From the NCBI GenBank assembly GCA_015146655.1, contig VKHL01000017.1:124001-188000 (forward strand): 64,000 nucleotides of DNA, read 5' to 3'. The notes beneath the pieces were generated by a model. The model was given only the letters and a program-made list of their open reading frames with translations. It was not told the origin of the DNA and did not search any database. The DNA comes from Ochromonas danica. Its lineage: Eukaryota; Sar; Chrysophyceae; Chromulinales; Chromulinaceae. Within the stretch, counting starts at the first letter, position 1. Each line of letters opens with the position of its first letter. The position numbers were made by a program, and so were the translations under genes. Below are positions 10,542 through 21,557 of this stretch, one piece after another.

Positions 10542-12842
10542 ATGATCTCTCGGCAGATCGTCTCGAATCGTCTACTGCGCAGTCTCTGCCAGCGCAGAGC
10601 TTTGGCCTCCTATGATCCTAAATGGTCTGCTTTAGTTCAGAAGGAGTTGGGAGGTGCTCGCGGACCCGATTCCTTGGAGCGCGTCACCCCTGAAGGGTTA
10701 ACTCTCAAGCCTGTCTATACAGCTGAGGATGTCCCTCCAAGCAAGGAGTATCCCGGCGTCTTTCCCTTCACCAGAGGACCCTATGCCAGCATGTACACCG
10801 CGAAGCCCTGGACAGTGCGTCAGTATGCTGGATTCTCCACCGCCGAGGAGTCCAACGCCTTCTACAAGAAGGTGCGCCACCTCTTTCCCTCATCATGCTT
10901 TTATTGCCCCGTGTCATGCTAATAGAGCTAAACTTTCCTTTAGAACCTTGCCGCAGGCCAGCAGGGCTTGTCCGTTGCCTTCGACCTCGCTACACACCGC
11001 GGGTACGACTCAGACCATCCTCGTGTGGTGGGTGATGTTGGCATGGCTGGAGTGCCTATCAGCTCTGTGGAGGACATGAAGATCCTCTTCAAGGACATTC
11101 CCTTGGACAAGGTGTCAGTGTCGATGACCATGAACGGTGCGGTGCTGCCTGTCTTGGCCTTCTTCATCGTCACTGCAGAGGAGCAGGGCGTCACTCAAGC
11201 CCAGCTCACAGGCACCATTCAGAATGATATTCTTAAGGAGTACATGGTGCGCAATACTTACATCTATCCTCCAGCTGCCTCCATGAAGATCATCCAGGAT
11301 ATCTTCGCCTACACCTCCCAGCGCATGCCAAAGTTCAACTCCATCTCCATCTCCGGCTACCACATGCAGGAAGCGGGAGCTGACTCTAAGCTTGAGTTAG
11401 CTTTCACCTTGGCTGATGGTATTGAGTATGTGCGAGCTGCTCAAGCCGCTGGTTTGCCTGTCGACAAGGTTGCCCCTCGCTTGTCTTTCTTCTTCGCCAT
11501 TGGTATGAACTTCTACATTGAAATTGCCAAGTTGCGTGCTGCACGCCGTCTCTGGGCTGAGTTGATGAAGGATAAGTTCCAAGCTTCTGGAAAGTCTTTG
11601 TTGTTGCGTACTCATTGCCAGACTTCTGGCTACTCTCTGACTGAGCAAGATCCTTACAACAATATCGTGCGTACCGCCATTGAAGCCATGGCAGCTGTCA
11701 TGGGTGGCACTCAGAGTCTTCATACGAACGCTTTCGATGAGGCTTTGGGTTTGCCCACGCCTTTTTCGGCCCGCATTGCGCGTAACACTCAGCTGATCTT
11801 GCAGGAGGAGACTCAGATCTGCGCCGTCGCTGATCCTTGGGGCGGTTCCTATCTCATGGAGAAGCTCACAAATGACCTTGTTGAAAGTGCTCGCGGCATC
11901 ATTGATGAAGTTGAAGCATTGGGAGGTATGACCAAGGCCATCGAGTCTGGTATGGCCAAGCTGCGCATTGAGGAAGCCGCCACCCGCAAGCAAGCTCGCA
12001 TTGACTCTCTGGCTGAGACTGTTGTCGGCGTGAACAAGTACCGCGTTGTTGATCCTGAGCAAGTGGAAGTGTTGCAGATCGACAACACTCTTGTGCGAGA
12101 GAAGCAGGTTCGCCGTCTGCAGCAGGTCAAGGCTGACCGTGACCAGGCTACCGTTGATCGTGCTTTGCAGAAGCTTGCCGAAGCTGCTCGTGCTCAGTCC
12201 ACTGACTTTAATCTCAATCTCTTGGGATTAGCTGTCGAAGCAGCCCGTGCTCGTGCCACTCTTGGTGAGATTTCTGACGCTCTCGAGTCAGTCTACGGCC
12301 GCCACGTCGCCACTTCCTCCGTTGTGCAGGGTGCCTATTCTGCTTCTTACTCCAAAGCTGGAAGTAAGAAAGAAGAAGAGGATGACTTTGAGCTCGCAAT
12401 GAAGGAGATTAAGGCCTTCGAGCAGGTTAATGGCCGCAGACCTCGTCTTCTTGTCGCGAAGATGGGACAAGATGGCCATGACCGAGGTGCTAAGGTCATT
12501 GCCAGTGGTTTCTCCGATCTCGGCTATGATGTTGATGTTGGACCTCTCTTCTCCACTCCAGAGGAAGCCGCTCAACAAGCTATTGATGCGGATGTTCACG
12601 TGGTGGGGGTGAGCTCTTTGGCTGCTGGCCACAAGACTCTGGTCCCTGCCCTCTTGGAAGCGCTTAAAGCAAGAGGTGGTGACCATATCAAGGTGGTCGT
12701 GGGAGGAGTGATCCCCCCTCAGGATTATGACTTCCTCTACAAATCAGGTGTTTTGGGCGTCTTTGGCCCTGGCACCCGCATTGCCACTTGCGCCAGACAA
12801 GTGCTCGCGGCTTTGCGCCAACAGAACGAGCAGGCCAAGTAG
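10542..12842 (+). CDS. MUT: Methylmalonyl-CoA mutase, mitochondrial
   Basis: Two exons, join(10542-10871, 10944-12842), 742 aa, close to the ~750 aa of animal MUT. The enzyme converts methylmalonyl-CoA to succinyl-CoA using adenosylcobalamin, in propionate and odd-chain or branched amino-acid breakdown. The catalytic barrel shows [28 protein letters not shown] and [10 protein letters not shown]; the C-terminal ~130 residues are the B12-binding domain with the DGHDRG motif supplying the lower axial histidine. I chose the ATG at 10542 because it opens an Arg/Leu/Ser-rich presequence ([19 protein letters not shown]) typical of mitochondrial import; another in-frame ATG exists at 10467. The 72-nt intron has GTGCGC donor and TTTAG acceptor. 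Both substrate- and B12-binding domains are in one chain, as in the homodimeric type. Confidence 0.96.
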
Positions 12843-13407
12843 ACAGTCTGATCCTTGTTATTTCGCGAGAAGAATGGATGGATGCCGTGCGGTGAGAACC
12901 GCAGGAACAGAAAGTTTAATTCACTGCCGTTCTCTGCCAGCCAATGTATACAGTACTTATGCTGATCTATAAGTTTAATCCTTTTCTTTGCTTGCACTTG
13001 TTGCGCACACGTCTTAACTACCACTTTCACACTATTTTGATTGTAATGAGAATAGATTGAAGTACTAGACGATGATTTAACGGTTACAAATTATACATTC
13101 CAGTATTGTTCGACCTATCGATGAAAAAGATTCCCTTTTGGACTAATTCAGCCCGTAAACGATTGTTTAAATTAGCACGAAAGGAATTCCTTTTATAACT
13201 GACTGCACGCAGTTAAAATCCAAAACCTGGTGGGGATTTTGGAAAAACATGGACCAACGGTGTTTCTTTTATGCTGAAGTGTCATTTTTAACTACGATCC
13301 AGTGTGGGAATAAAACATGTTCTGCATCAAATTCCTCGTGGTCTGCTGATTCTAATGATATACATCCTCTGTTAAACCTATTCAATCTCTTCGAATCCTT
13401 GTCATAG
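12843..13407. other. Intergenic stretch without a recognised gene
   Basis: AT-rich spacer after the mutase stop. I see no convincing ORF, RNA gene or repeat. Its right end, just before 13408, reads like a splice acceptor (TGTCATAG). Confidence 0.5.
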
Positions 13408-13661
13408 GGAGGTCGGGATTTGTGGGCTCTGAGTTTGCACGGAAGACAGTATTGAGAGGTCATGAGGTAGTGGCCGTCTTGCGAAGAGTTCTACCCGCAG
13501 AATGGATCACCATGAACAATGCAACTTATGAAAGGGTCACAAGGCAATCTGCTTTTCAGCTGATAGACCTTGCGCTGCAGCAGCATACTGTTAGTAATGT
13601 GGTGCATACTATTCCTCGCCCTGTCATGATATTCATCAGTGCTACTGAAGCCGGATGTTAA
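13408..13661 (+). pseudogene. Fragment of an NAD(P)-binding Rossmann-fold oxidoreductase
   Basis: The frame reads SGFVGSEFARKTVLRGHEVV, which is the dinucleotide-binding GxxGxxG-like N-terminus of an atypical short-chain dehydrogenase (NDUFA9/epimerase-like), and later NVVHTIPRPVMIFISA, which resembles the serine-containing strand of the same fold. About 60-80 residues expected between and after these are missing and the frame ends at 13661. A CATAG acceptor precedes it, but no upstream exon is recognisable. I read it as a decayed or truncated copy; an unannotated exon of a real gene is the alternative. Confidence 0.35.
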
Positions 13662-13745
13662 ATTAGTTTATCGTCCATAGTTTAAAAGAGAATGTAAAGG
13701 ACTGGTCTGTCTGTAATCACTGGCAGGCTGGTTATTAGAAGATAA

Positions 13746-14699
13746 TTAGAAGACAACTGCTTGTCTGTTCTGGTGGAAGAAGGCAAAGATCTTCTCATTA
13801 TAGAGAGCAGTGATCTCATGGTATGCCCATGCTACATTCATCAGCTCACTGATGGCACTCTGATCAGCAACCAGACTGTCCACCTCCAAGTGAACCACCT
13901 GACCAGAGAGTGCAGCCCGCCAATCCGATGCCCGTGGATCCTCCAAGAGAAGCCCTGTGTTGGGATCAATAAATCCCTTTTCTTTCAATGCTTCTACGAT
14001 CTTTTCGCTTAAGGATGTTGAAATACGTCCTGGAATATATTGAGAGAAGAAAGTCTGATTGATAGGCACGGGATGGGCCACGATGACTTGCTTCTTGTTC
14101 AAAGAGACCTCACCCACATGCTTTTTCATATTCTCATCCCTCTCCATGAGAATGAACAAAACAGGTGGGGCGTATGATCGCTTGACAACACGCATGGTGC
14201 TAATCTGCACACAAAGGGAAGAGGCTTTGGGTTTCAAATGATGAGATTGTGCCAAAAAGCCCACGAATCCTCCGCCACTAGAAGCACCTAGCATATGCAA
14301 TGGAATAGAGAAGTTTCCTTTCAACTTCACTGTATAGAATTGTTGAATAAGTGCTGCCACAAGAGGGATGTCTGATTGTCCCCAGCATTTGTGTTGGCGG
14401 TTAGACGAGGTGACAGCCAGCATGACAAATCCCTGTCTCAGACCGTCAGAGACGATCTTCATCTCCATGGGCAGGCCAATACAGTTGGGACAGGTGGGAC
14501 TGTGTGGCCACCAATCTGTGGCAGAATGATGGCATCCATGTGCCAGGAAGACCACACCGTTAGGTCTGCGCACTGCGGGCAGTTGATAGACCGCCTCTGT
14601 ATCACCTGAGACGAAAGTCTCTCCCAAGAGCTCTGGATTCGCTCCAAACAGGTAATGTAAGGAACAAAAAAGCAACAGAAGGAAGAAGAAAGTTGCCAT
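13746..14699 (-). CDS. Secreted alpha/beta-hydrolase family protein
   Basis: Single exon, ATG at 14699, 317 aa. The first ~23 residues form a signal peptide (MATFFFLLLLFCSLHYLFGA). The body shows an alpha/beta-hydrolase core: VVFLAHGCHHSATDW resembles the oxyanion-hole strand, and HMLGASSGGGFVGFLA is a nucleophile elbow of G-x-S-x-G type. PPVLFILMERDE sits where the strand leading to the acid residue normally lies. Plant and algal secreted members of this kind have no settled substrate, so I name only the fold. The gene is convergent with nothing close by; the next gene on the same strand (gamma-SNAP) starts upstream. Start chosen at the first ATG; the frame upstream of it has no other ATG. 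Confidence 0.75.
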   Translation of the reverse strand: MATFFFLLLLFCSLHYLFGANPELLGETFVSGDTEAVYQLPAVRRPNGVVFLAHGCHHSATDWWPHSPTCPNCIGLPMEMKIVSDGLRQGFVMLAVTSSNRQHKCWGQSDIPLVAALIQQFYTVKLKGNFSIPLHMLGASSGGGFVGFLAQSHHLKPKASSLCVQISTMRVVKRSYAPPVLFILMERDENMKKHVGEVSLNKKQVIVAHPVPINQTFFSQYIPGRISTSLSEKIVEALKEKGFIDPNTGLLLEDPRASDWRAALSGQVVHLEVDSLVADQSAISELMNVAWAYHEITALYNEKIFAFFHQNRQAVVF

Positions 14700-14882
14700 T
14701 CTGGCCAATCAATTCATTCAATATTCCAATCCCGTTTCGCCTAATTAAGGAATTGCTTTATTATTAGCGAATTACTTAACAGGCTCATCACGGGTTTTGC
14801 CTTCTAGTCTGGTAGTTCATGTGTAGTAAGTAGTGTGGAGTAGATATTATATTATGCACACAAAGAGGCGCCAGTGGACAGA

Positions 14883-16618
14883 TTACGACAAGTCAAGTTC
14901 CTCATCTTCCTCATCCAATGGTACTGCAGGGTTTGCAGCAAGAGGAGCAGGAGGTGCCGCAGTAGTCTCTTCCTCATGCTCATGTTCTTCATGCTCAGGC
15001 TCCTGTTCAGGTTCATGCTCTTCCTCACTCTCCGCTTCAATCACCAGGTTATCCAGGTCGTCGGCCAGGTTGACATCTTCATGTTGGGATTCAGTTTCAC
15101 CCAAACCTTCAATGTCATGATGCTCTGGCTCTTCTCCACTCGGGAGTGGTGGACGAGGAGGATTAGCTGCACTAGGAGCAGCAGGAGGGGGTGGTGGCGA
15201 GTCGGTGGCTTTGCTCTTGTTGGACTGGAAGAGTTTGTTCCGTGCCGCCTCTGAAGCTGCTGCTGTAACAGCGGTGGGTCGCGAATCCACATTCTCGGAA
15301 AAGTCTTCTCCATCTCCTTCCCATTGTGCAAACAAGTCCAAGCCGCGCAGGACATTCTGTACCTCTCTGTCCAGGAAAGCGATGTGTGGATGCATCTTGG
15401 CCTTGTCCAACTGGTCGATATCGCTATTGTTGAAAGCCAAGATAAGTAGATCAGCTACTTCACACTCCTTACTGCGCATGTAAGCTGTGTTGTTGAGGTG
15501 CTGCTGGAGGAAAGTCTGTTGTGCAGCCACAGTGTCTCCCAGCGCCAACTGAGCCACTGTCTCGGTGAGGAAGCACTTGCACATCGACCCCTCGATCTCC
15601 ATAGCACCAAACACCTGTGCCATGCGTCGAACTAGCGGGAGAGCTTCTTGAAAGCGCTTGGTACGAAGAAGGAAAGCCAATGCACTGCGGGAAATGTCGA
15701 GAACGGAGACAGGGCAGCGAGCGAGCTGGTCTACAGGAGTGTCTGCAGGGCACAGCCGATCAAAGGCTAGCAAGCAAAGACAAAGGAAATCAAGAGGTCA
15801 CAATGGTTGTGCAGGGAAGGTGAGGACGAGAGAAGTCGACTGTCACGGCAGCATCGCTTACCCTGCAGATACAATTCCGCGGCGCGCTTGCCATCATGGC
15901 CCTCCTCCTCTTTCGCCAGCTTAGCCAGGGTCTCTCCGTACTTGACAAGGTCACCATGAACACCCCAGGCCTCCGCTGCCTCTAGTAGCAGCGCTCGACT
16001 CTGCTCGAGGTCTCCCTGCTCACTGGCCAGTCCCGCAGCTTTCGTCTTCAACAACGCCGTGCTGGCCATCGCCCCACAGGCTTCATGGGATTGAGCAGCC
16101 TGGACATTCAAGAGTAGAGCGTTCTTGAGATCACCAGCAACCTTGTACAAGTCAGCCGATCTCTCGAAGTACGTGGCGGCTGAGAGATGGTCTGGTTTCC
16201 ACTGGAACAGTGTGGTCTTGAGGGCAGTCATGCCTTTCTCACTCTGCTCCCGGGCCTCTGCGATCTTCTTTCGACGTGTTTCGAGGGACATGGTGGGACC
16301 CTGGCTGCTACTGCTGTCCACCCCTTTGAAGGTCAAGCCGGCAGTCTTCCCTGCCCCAGCAGAAGTGGCCGAGGTATTCGAGGAAAGGGCAGCTGTGGTG
16401 GCAGTAGCCTTGGGAGCAGTGCTAGTAGCCCCTGAGGTAGAACCTTTGCTTCCGAAAAGAGATTCTTTATTTTTGGACAGACTCATCTTCCCCTTCTCTT
16501 CTCTTCTCGTTCTCCTTGTTGTCTGGACTGGGACATTCCAGACCCTCAGATTCTGGCGTTTTGACTTCTCCCTCCCACAATACACCAGGCTTCTGCTTTG
16601 CTGAGCAAACCTATCCAT
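14883..16618 (-). CDS. Gamma-SNAP-like soluble NSF attachment protein
   Basis: Two exons, complement(14883-15766, 15862-16618), with a 95-nt GTAAGC...CTAG intron. SNAP proteins bridge SNARE complexes to NSF in membrane fusion. The helical-repeat body is recognisable: AEAREQSEKGM, WKPDHLSAATYFERSADLY, NALLLNVQAAQSHEACG, then EIEGSMCKCFLTETVAQLALGD and SKECEVADLLILAFNNSD, which follow the gamma-SNAP pattern more than alpha-SNAP. The C-terminal ~140 residues are an added acidic, Pro-rich tail (HEPEQEPEHEEHEHEEE) not usual for the family. Two starts are possible: ATG 16618 (546 aa) or ATG 16486 (MSLSKNKESLFG, 502 aa); the second looks more natural because the first 44 residues are basic and unlike SNAP. 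It is divergently arranged with the PAP2 gene. Confidence 0.82.
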
Positions 16619-16832
16619 TATGAACAGAAAGTCTGCCCTCTGATTGGATAAGGTCCATAAATGCCTTTAAGACGTATGCTCTATGTTAGCTGATAACACC
16701 AACTATTTCATCATATTCAATCATCTTACAACAGTAGCAGCACAGCCAGGTCCAAGATCCCAGAATTTCAAAGTTTGGCTCTTTGGCAGTCATTCCGCCA
16801 CAACAATTGCTCTCTTGCTCATTTGCAAGCAA

Positions 16833-17754
16833 ATGCCCCATGGCAGCAGTCCACTGGTCGTAGTCCTCCTCTTCTTCACTGTCTGCATTGTTTGGAAGCC
16901 TTCTCAAGTTGCTAGCTTCTCTTCTCGCTCCTCATTCCCATCATCTTTGCGAGTCATTCGTACGGTTGGTCTTCACCACGGTGCTGTCGACTTTTCCACT
17001 TCTCCGCCCTCGCCTTTTCGCCTGTGCGCCACAAATCAATCACCACCTGCCACCATGCGGCTTCTAGACTCTTTCGAAAAGAAACCCTTTGATGCCTTCC
17101 TAGGAAAATCGATCAAATATGTCATCGCCTCGGTGGTGACCATCGTGCTGCTGACCAGCTCGTCACCTGCCCCGCTCTACTATGCGGCTATCTCTGTTAT
17201 CAACTCTGCCTTTGGCAAACTTCTCAAAAGGATTATAAAAGAGCCTCGTCCTCGGCAATCTAGAAAATCCTCTTATGGTATGCCTAGTACCCACACACTG
17301 GCTGCCGTCTACTTCTGTTGCGTCCTCTACGGCAAGCTCGACACCATTGTAGGGAATGAACATTTGCGAATTATTGTTTATGTTCTTTCTACGCTATACA
17401 CAATCATTGCATGGTGAGTGACCTTATCTTTCTTCTCTCCATGACCGACCCTCATGAGCTGGGGATTGTTGTGTTTGTCGCAGTGGGTGGCGAGTTACTG
17501 GCCACCTTCACACTCAGTCACAAGTGCTAGTTGGGGGCCTTATCGGCGCCGCGGGAGGAGTTCTAGCTCTAGTTTATGAAAAACCTTTCTTCCACCTCCT
17601 CGCACGGTACACTTCGCAGTGGCCATCCTGGATCGTTAGTCTTGTCCGTCTCGCTGTCATCTTCTTCGCCCTACCTGTCGTGTTCAAGAAAGAGATCATC
17701 TGGCTTGTCTATCCTAAGAAGAAGACAAAGACTCAGCATCGTCACAGCAGCTAA
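16833..17754 (+). CDS. PAP2-family lipid phosphatase (dolichyldiphosphatase-like) with targeting leader
   Basis: Two exons, join(16833-17413, 17484-17754), 283 aa. The PAP2 signature is present in three parts: KRIIKEPRPR (KxxxxxxRP type), GMPSTHT (PSGH type) and, across the splice, RVTGHLHTQSQVLVGG (SRxxxxxHxxxD type, the final Asp being Gln). Several hydrophobic spans fit an integral membrane enzyme that removes phosphate from lipid pyrophosphates or phosphatidate. The N-terminus from ATG 16833 is a signal peptide (PLVVVLLFFTVCIVW) followed by VASFSSRSSF and a Ser/Arg-rich stretch; this looks like a bipartite complex-plastid leader, but an ER location cannot be excluded. An in-frame upstream ATG at 16683 exists and would bury the signal peptide, so I rejected it as start. 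Confidence 0.85.
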
Positions 17755-17940
17755 AGAGGGCATAGTACCTGCAGCCCAACCTTGTAGATAGAAGAGGAGG
17801 TAGGGCGTTCTTTTTGACTTCTCTGCCCGTCACTCGTCAGTCCAATTTGTCTGGCCTGTGGTGGATGAGTTTTGTATACTTAAGAATAAATCAAACCTCC
17901 TTCATGTAGCAAGAGCAATAATGAAGTTACAATCCATAAG

Positions 17941-18062
17941 GAGGACACCACGACAACGACCAGCAAAGTGCGGTACAGAACAGTACACAGCATAGACTAG
18001 CACAGGCACAGTACCAGAGTATAGAACACCATAGCGCAAGCACAGTGCAGAACAGCACAGGT
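17941..18062. repeat. Degenerate AC/AG-rich short repeat in shared 3' region
   Basis: Between the convergent PAP2 and HIR genes, a ~120-bp tract repeats loose variants of AGCACAGTACAGAACA. Copies are irregular, so this is cryptic simple sequence rather than a clean tandem array. The rest of 17755-18106 contains only untranslated sequence, including a possible AATAAA signal at about 17885. Confidence 0.45.
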
Positions 18063-18106
18063 TATATAGCTTAAGAGAAGAGTGATAAATACAACGCTTT
18101 GTTTTG

Positions 18107-18970
18107 TTAGACGAGAGAGGCTTTTCCAGCAGGGGAGACGAAAGATTTTTTCAATTGATTTCGCAAATCATTAACAGCTTGGGGTCCATGAGGAAGGAAG
18201 ATGGTGGACCCGGTCTTGCGATGGCCGAGATCCTTGAGCATGTCGAAGTACTGTGACATCAGAAGAAGGTCCAGCACCTCCTTAGGACCTGCGCCATCCA
18301 CATCATGGGAAAAGCTATTGACAGTGTCTCTCAATCCATCAACAATAGCTTTGCGTTGCTTCGCCACGCCCAGACCGCTGAGGTACTTACTCTCCGCCTC
18401 GGCCTCTGCAGCCTTCACTTGTAGGATTTTCTCAGCCTCAGCTCTCTCAGCTGCAGCCTCACGCAGTCGTTGCGAAGCATTAATCTCATTCATGGCATCT
18501 TTGACGTGTTTGTTAGGATCGAGATCGATGACCAGGGCAGCGATGATTTCATAACCATACTCCAGCATCTGCTGTGCCAGCTGGTTCTTCACACTGTTGG
18601 CAATGTCATCCTTGGAGGCAAATGCCGAGTCAAGATCAAGTCTGGGAACAGACGAACGTACGACATCGAAGACATAGGACCGAATCTGTGCCTGAGGGTC
18701 AGTGAGCTTATAGAATGCGCTGGGCACCTTGTCTTCGATCACTTTGTACTGCACAGCCACCACCACGCGAACAAAGACGTTATCCTTTGTCTTGGTATCA
18801 CAGGAGACGTCCAAGTACTGCACGCGCAGTGAGACGCTCCTCACCACCTGCTCACACGGATACATCAGACAGACCCAACCAGCGGGCACCACGCGGGAGA
18901 ACTTTCCGCAATTTTCAATCACACCAGCATCCATCTCTTGGACGCATCCACAGCACATACAAGAATTCAT
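18107..18970 (-). CDS. SPFH/band-7 protein of the hypersensitive-induced-reaction (HIR) type
   Basis: Single exon, 287 aa, ATG at 18970. It matches the plant HIR/stomatin-prohibitin pattern: AGVIENCGKFSRVVPAGW, LDVSCDTKTKDNVFV, FDVVRSSVPRLDLD, then the Ala/Glu-rich helix (LREAAAERAEAEKILQVKAA) and LLLMSQYFDMLKDLG. Proteins of this group oligomerise on the plasma membrane in lipid microdomains. Plant members usually begin MG with myristoylation; here the N-terminus is MNSCMCCGC, with four cysteines in the first nine residues that could be palmitoylated instead. That is an inference. It is divergently arranged with the first methyltransferase gene. Confidence 0.92.
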   Translation of the reverse strand: MNSCMCCGCVQEMDAGVIENCGKFSRVVPAGWVCLMYPCEQVVRSVSLRVQYLDVSCDTKTKDNVFVRVVVAVQYKVIEDKVPSAFYKLTDPQAQIRSYVFDVVRSSVPRLDLDSAFASKDDIANSVKNQLAQQMLEYGYEIIAALVIDLDPNKHVKDAMNEINASQRLREAAAERAEAEKILQVKAAEAEAESKYLSGLGVAKQRKAIVDGLRDTVNSFSHDVDGAGPKEVLDLLLMSQYFDMLKDLGHRKTGSTIFLPHGPQAVNDLRNQLKKSFVSPAGKASLV

Positions 18971-19285
18971 GACTTCAGTTTATCCTTTACCAACTGAACT
19001 GATTCTTTACAGTGTCAATGATATTGGAGGAATCAGGAATCTCTCCGGAGGAATCTCACAGACAGCAGGCCCACTACAAGAGAAGAAACGGATTGGCCAG
19101 CCACGCGTTTATTGACCATTCAACCCAACCCAACACAATCCCAGCGATTTTGGGTTTCAAACTCAAGATTTTCGGGTTACAGCTTTGCCCAACGGAACAA
19201 CCATTGGGTCGGTTCGCCAGTCCCGTAGGGAGTCCAAAAGAAGGGGCAAGTCGTTGTTGATCTGTCAGTCACACTCCATTTCAAC

Positions 19286-20500
19286 ATGACGAGCAAGATC
19301 TTAGCCTTCGCATTATTTGCTGCTTTTCTGGCACTCCCTCTCCATGCCTTTGACTACATCAACTTTCAAGAAGTCCATGGGGAGAGATTTGAAATCTTTT
19401 CACCAGCCCATCGCTATAATCTGACAACCAGACACAACCAAGAGAGTCTCGTGGCACCTCCTGAGAGGTTCGTGAGGGAGATGAGGCAGCTTTTCTCATA
19501 TCTGGACACGATCGTGGATGACACCGTAACTCCAAATAAGAATCCCCTGGAGCGCGCTCAACAAGCCTATGTGGACTTTTTGTTCAACTTTATCTTAGGT
19601 GAGTTTCGCGTCATCTCTCTTCTATCTTGACGCGACTTAATCGTATCGGTGCTGATGTGCTTATAGGTTTCTCGTTTGGAGACTCTGAGCGTACTATTGA
19701 TCCTGCTCTACGGCATTTGAAACTTCCTGCAAAACCCTTCGATGCCAGGAAACGTACCGAAGGTGTAGACTTCACTTTCATAGGCATGTCCATGGCAGGC
19801 GCAAAGAGATTACGCAGCGTTGAACAGTGAGTATTTTGCCTGCCATTGTTTGTTGATTTGTCTCTCCTCACTCACCACTTGCTTTCGATGTTTCAGCCAA
19901 TTGGCAGAGATCAGGCAAAACAATATCCCAGGCATGGTGATCGAGACGGGGGTCTGGAGAGGTGGCATGGACATCTTTGTGCGTGGTATTCTTCGCGCCT
20001 ACCATCAAGCTAAAGTTCCTGTGCTATTATGCGATTCATTCCATGGCTTACCTCCTGGGAATGCTGAGCTTAATAGAGGAGACATGGGGTGGGACCGTAC
20101 GCCCATCCTGGAAATCGATGCCCGAATGGTGGCTCAGAACTTTGTACGAGCTGGGCTGATGGATGACCATGTCCTCTTTGCCAAGGGATTCTTCAACGAC
20201 TCGATGCCAACGGTCGCCAAGCAAGTGCAGCAAATAGCTTTGCTGCGTCTGGATGGAGATATGTATGCGTCCACGGTGGATGTCGTCTACCATCTTTATG
20301 AAAAGGTCGTAGTGGGGGGCTTCGTAGTCATTGATGATTGGACTGGACTCCCAGCGCAGGTTGCAATGCTAGATTTCTTTGCCACCCACAACCACCACCC
20401 AGAAGTCATCCCTATCGATCGCATTGCGGTCTACTGGAAGAAGCACGAGAATGTAACTGTGCAATATTGGAGATACCAACAGAAAAAGTTCAAGGATTAG
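19286..20500 (+). CDS. TylF-type O-methyltransferase, tandem copy 1
   Basis: Three exons, join(19286-19598, 19667-19826, 19897-20500), 358 aa, introns of 68 and 70 nt. A signal peptide (ILAFALFAAFLALPLHA) opens the protein, so it is predicted to enter the secretory path. Exon 3 holds the SAM-binding TylF (macrocin O-methyltransferase) domain: MVIETGVWRGGMDIFVRG, LLCDSFHGLPPG, LLRLDGDMYAST, FVVIDDW (metal-binding Asp pair) and VYWKK. Substrate is unknown; family members methylate sugar or other hydroxyls. A near-identical copy lies 2.27 kb downstream in the same direction; exon 3 appears identical, exon 2 is strongly diverged. Confidence 0.88.
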
Positions 20501-21557
20501 AGAGTGCAATGACTTTGAATGGAGTTCATTGCTTTTGCTTTCAAAGCGCAAATCATTCTTCTTCATCATCGTTCCTTATAATATGCGATTCAAAACTGGG
20601 TTATCGGTCACTACTTGAGTTTTATCTCTTATTGCCCAGTGTTGTAAGTTGAATTTGTTTAGGGAATCATGTTATTGAGTTAAGTTATAATATTAACTTT
20701 GATTTTTATCGTTTGTTTTTGATCTACTATGTTGACTACAGCCTATTAATAGCTGTAATTTGCGTGCCTGCTATACAGCCTCAGGACTGGAATGCTACAT
20801 GATAACGAGACAATAAAAGTCCAAAGTGGCCAGCAACGCGTAGTTAATTCTAGAATAACACAATCGCAATACGTCTCATCTCTTCGCCTCAGAGCTCCTT
20901 AGAATACTTGGTCTCTTGGGCATCAATTTCTTGCCAAATTGTTGACTATATTGATCACATTTCTTCTTTCCACAGTTAGGCCTTCTTCCCATTGTGCAAA
21001 AAATTGTCCCAATCTTCATTCACAGAAGCGAAGTGAGTGGAGACTTTGATCTGTCCTTCAGCCACAAGCGTTCATAACTAGTTAAATGCCCCATCCTTTA
21101 TTGTCCCATAGGACGATTTTGACGGCTTTCTTGAGACGTTGGAGGAAAAGTCTGATGAGGGGAACCAGGTGGTTGCTTCGTTCTTCCACCATTTCTATGC
21201 TGACTCAAGCAAAAGTCGATCGGCGTTCCTTGTCACCCTCAAAGCCTTTCAATACCTGGCCTCGACTGTCTGAATATTTCCACCTCTTGTTCTATCTGTT
21301 CAACAAGCAATTAGTATTGCCACCAGAACTATTTATCTCTTGAGTGGCCAGCAGACACAAACTGACCCGTTCCCGAGTCCACACTCATTCTGGTTTGAAT
21401 AACTCCTAACACACGTGAAGTTCCAGGAGTTGTCCGGGCAATTTAGTCTTTTTTGCTCAATGTTGGGCATCAAAACGGCTAAACCCAGGAAAGGTTTAGA
21501 CGTTTTCCCGGGTTTAGCCACCTCTGTATTTCGCACAATCATATCCAGAAATCGAAC
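20501..21557. other. Spacer between the two methyltransferase copies
   Basis: The first ~190 bp are homologous, with many differences, to the sequence after copy 2. Farther on there is no complete gene. Two coding-like scraps are visible: on the plus strand from about 21112, after a CCCATAG acceptor-like site (reads DDFDGFLETLEEKSDEGN and on to about 21270), and on the minus strand about 20985-21070 (VNEDWDNFLHNGKK). Neither matches a family I recognise. Confidence 0.5.

Noticed and set aside
11397-12062. 221-codon minus-strand frame
   Set aside because: Antisense of the mutase catalytic domain.
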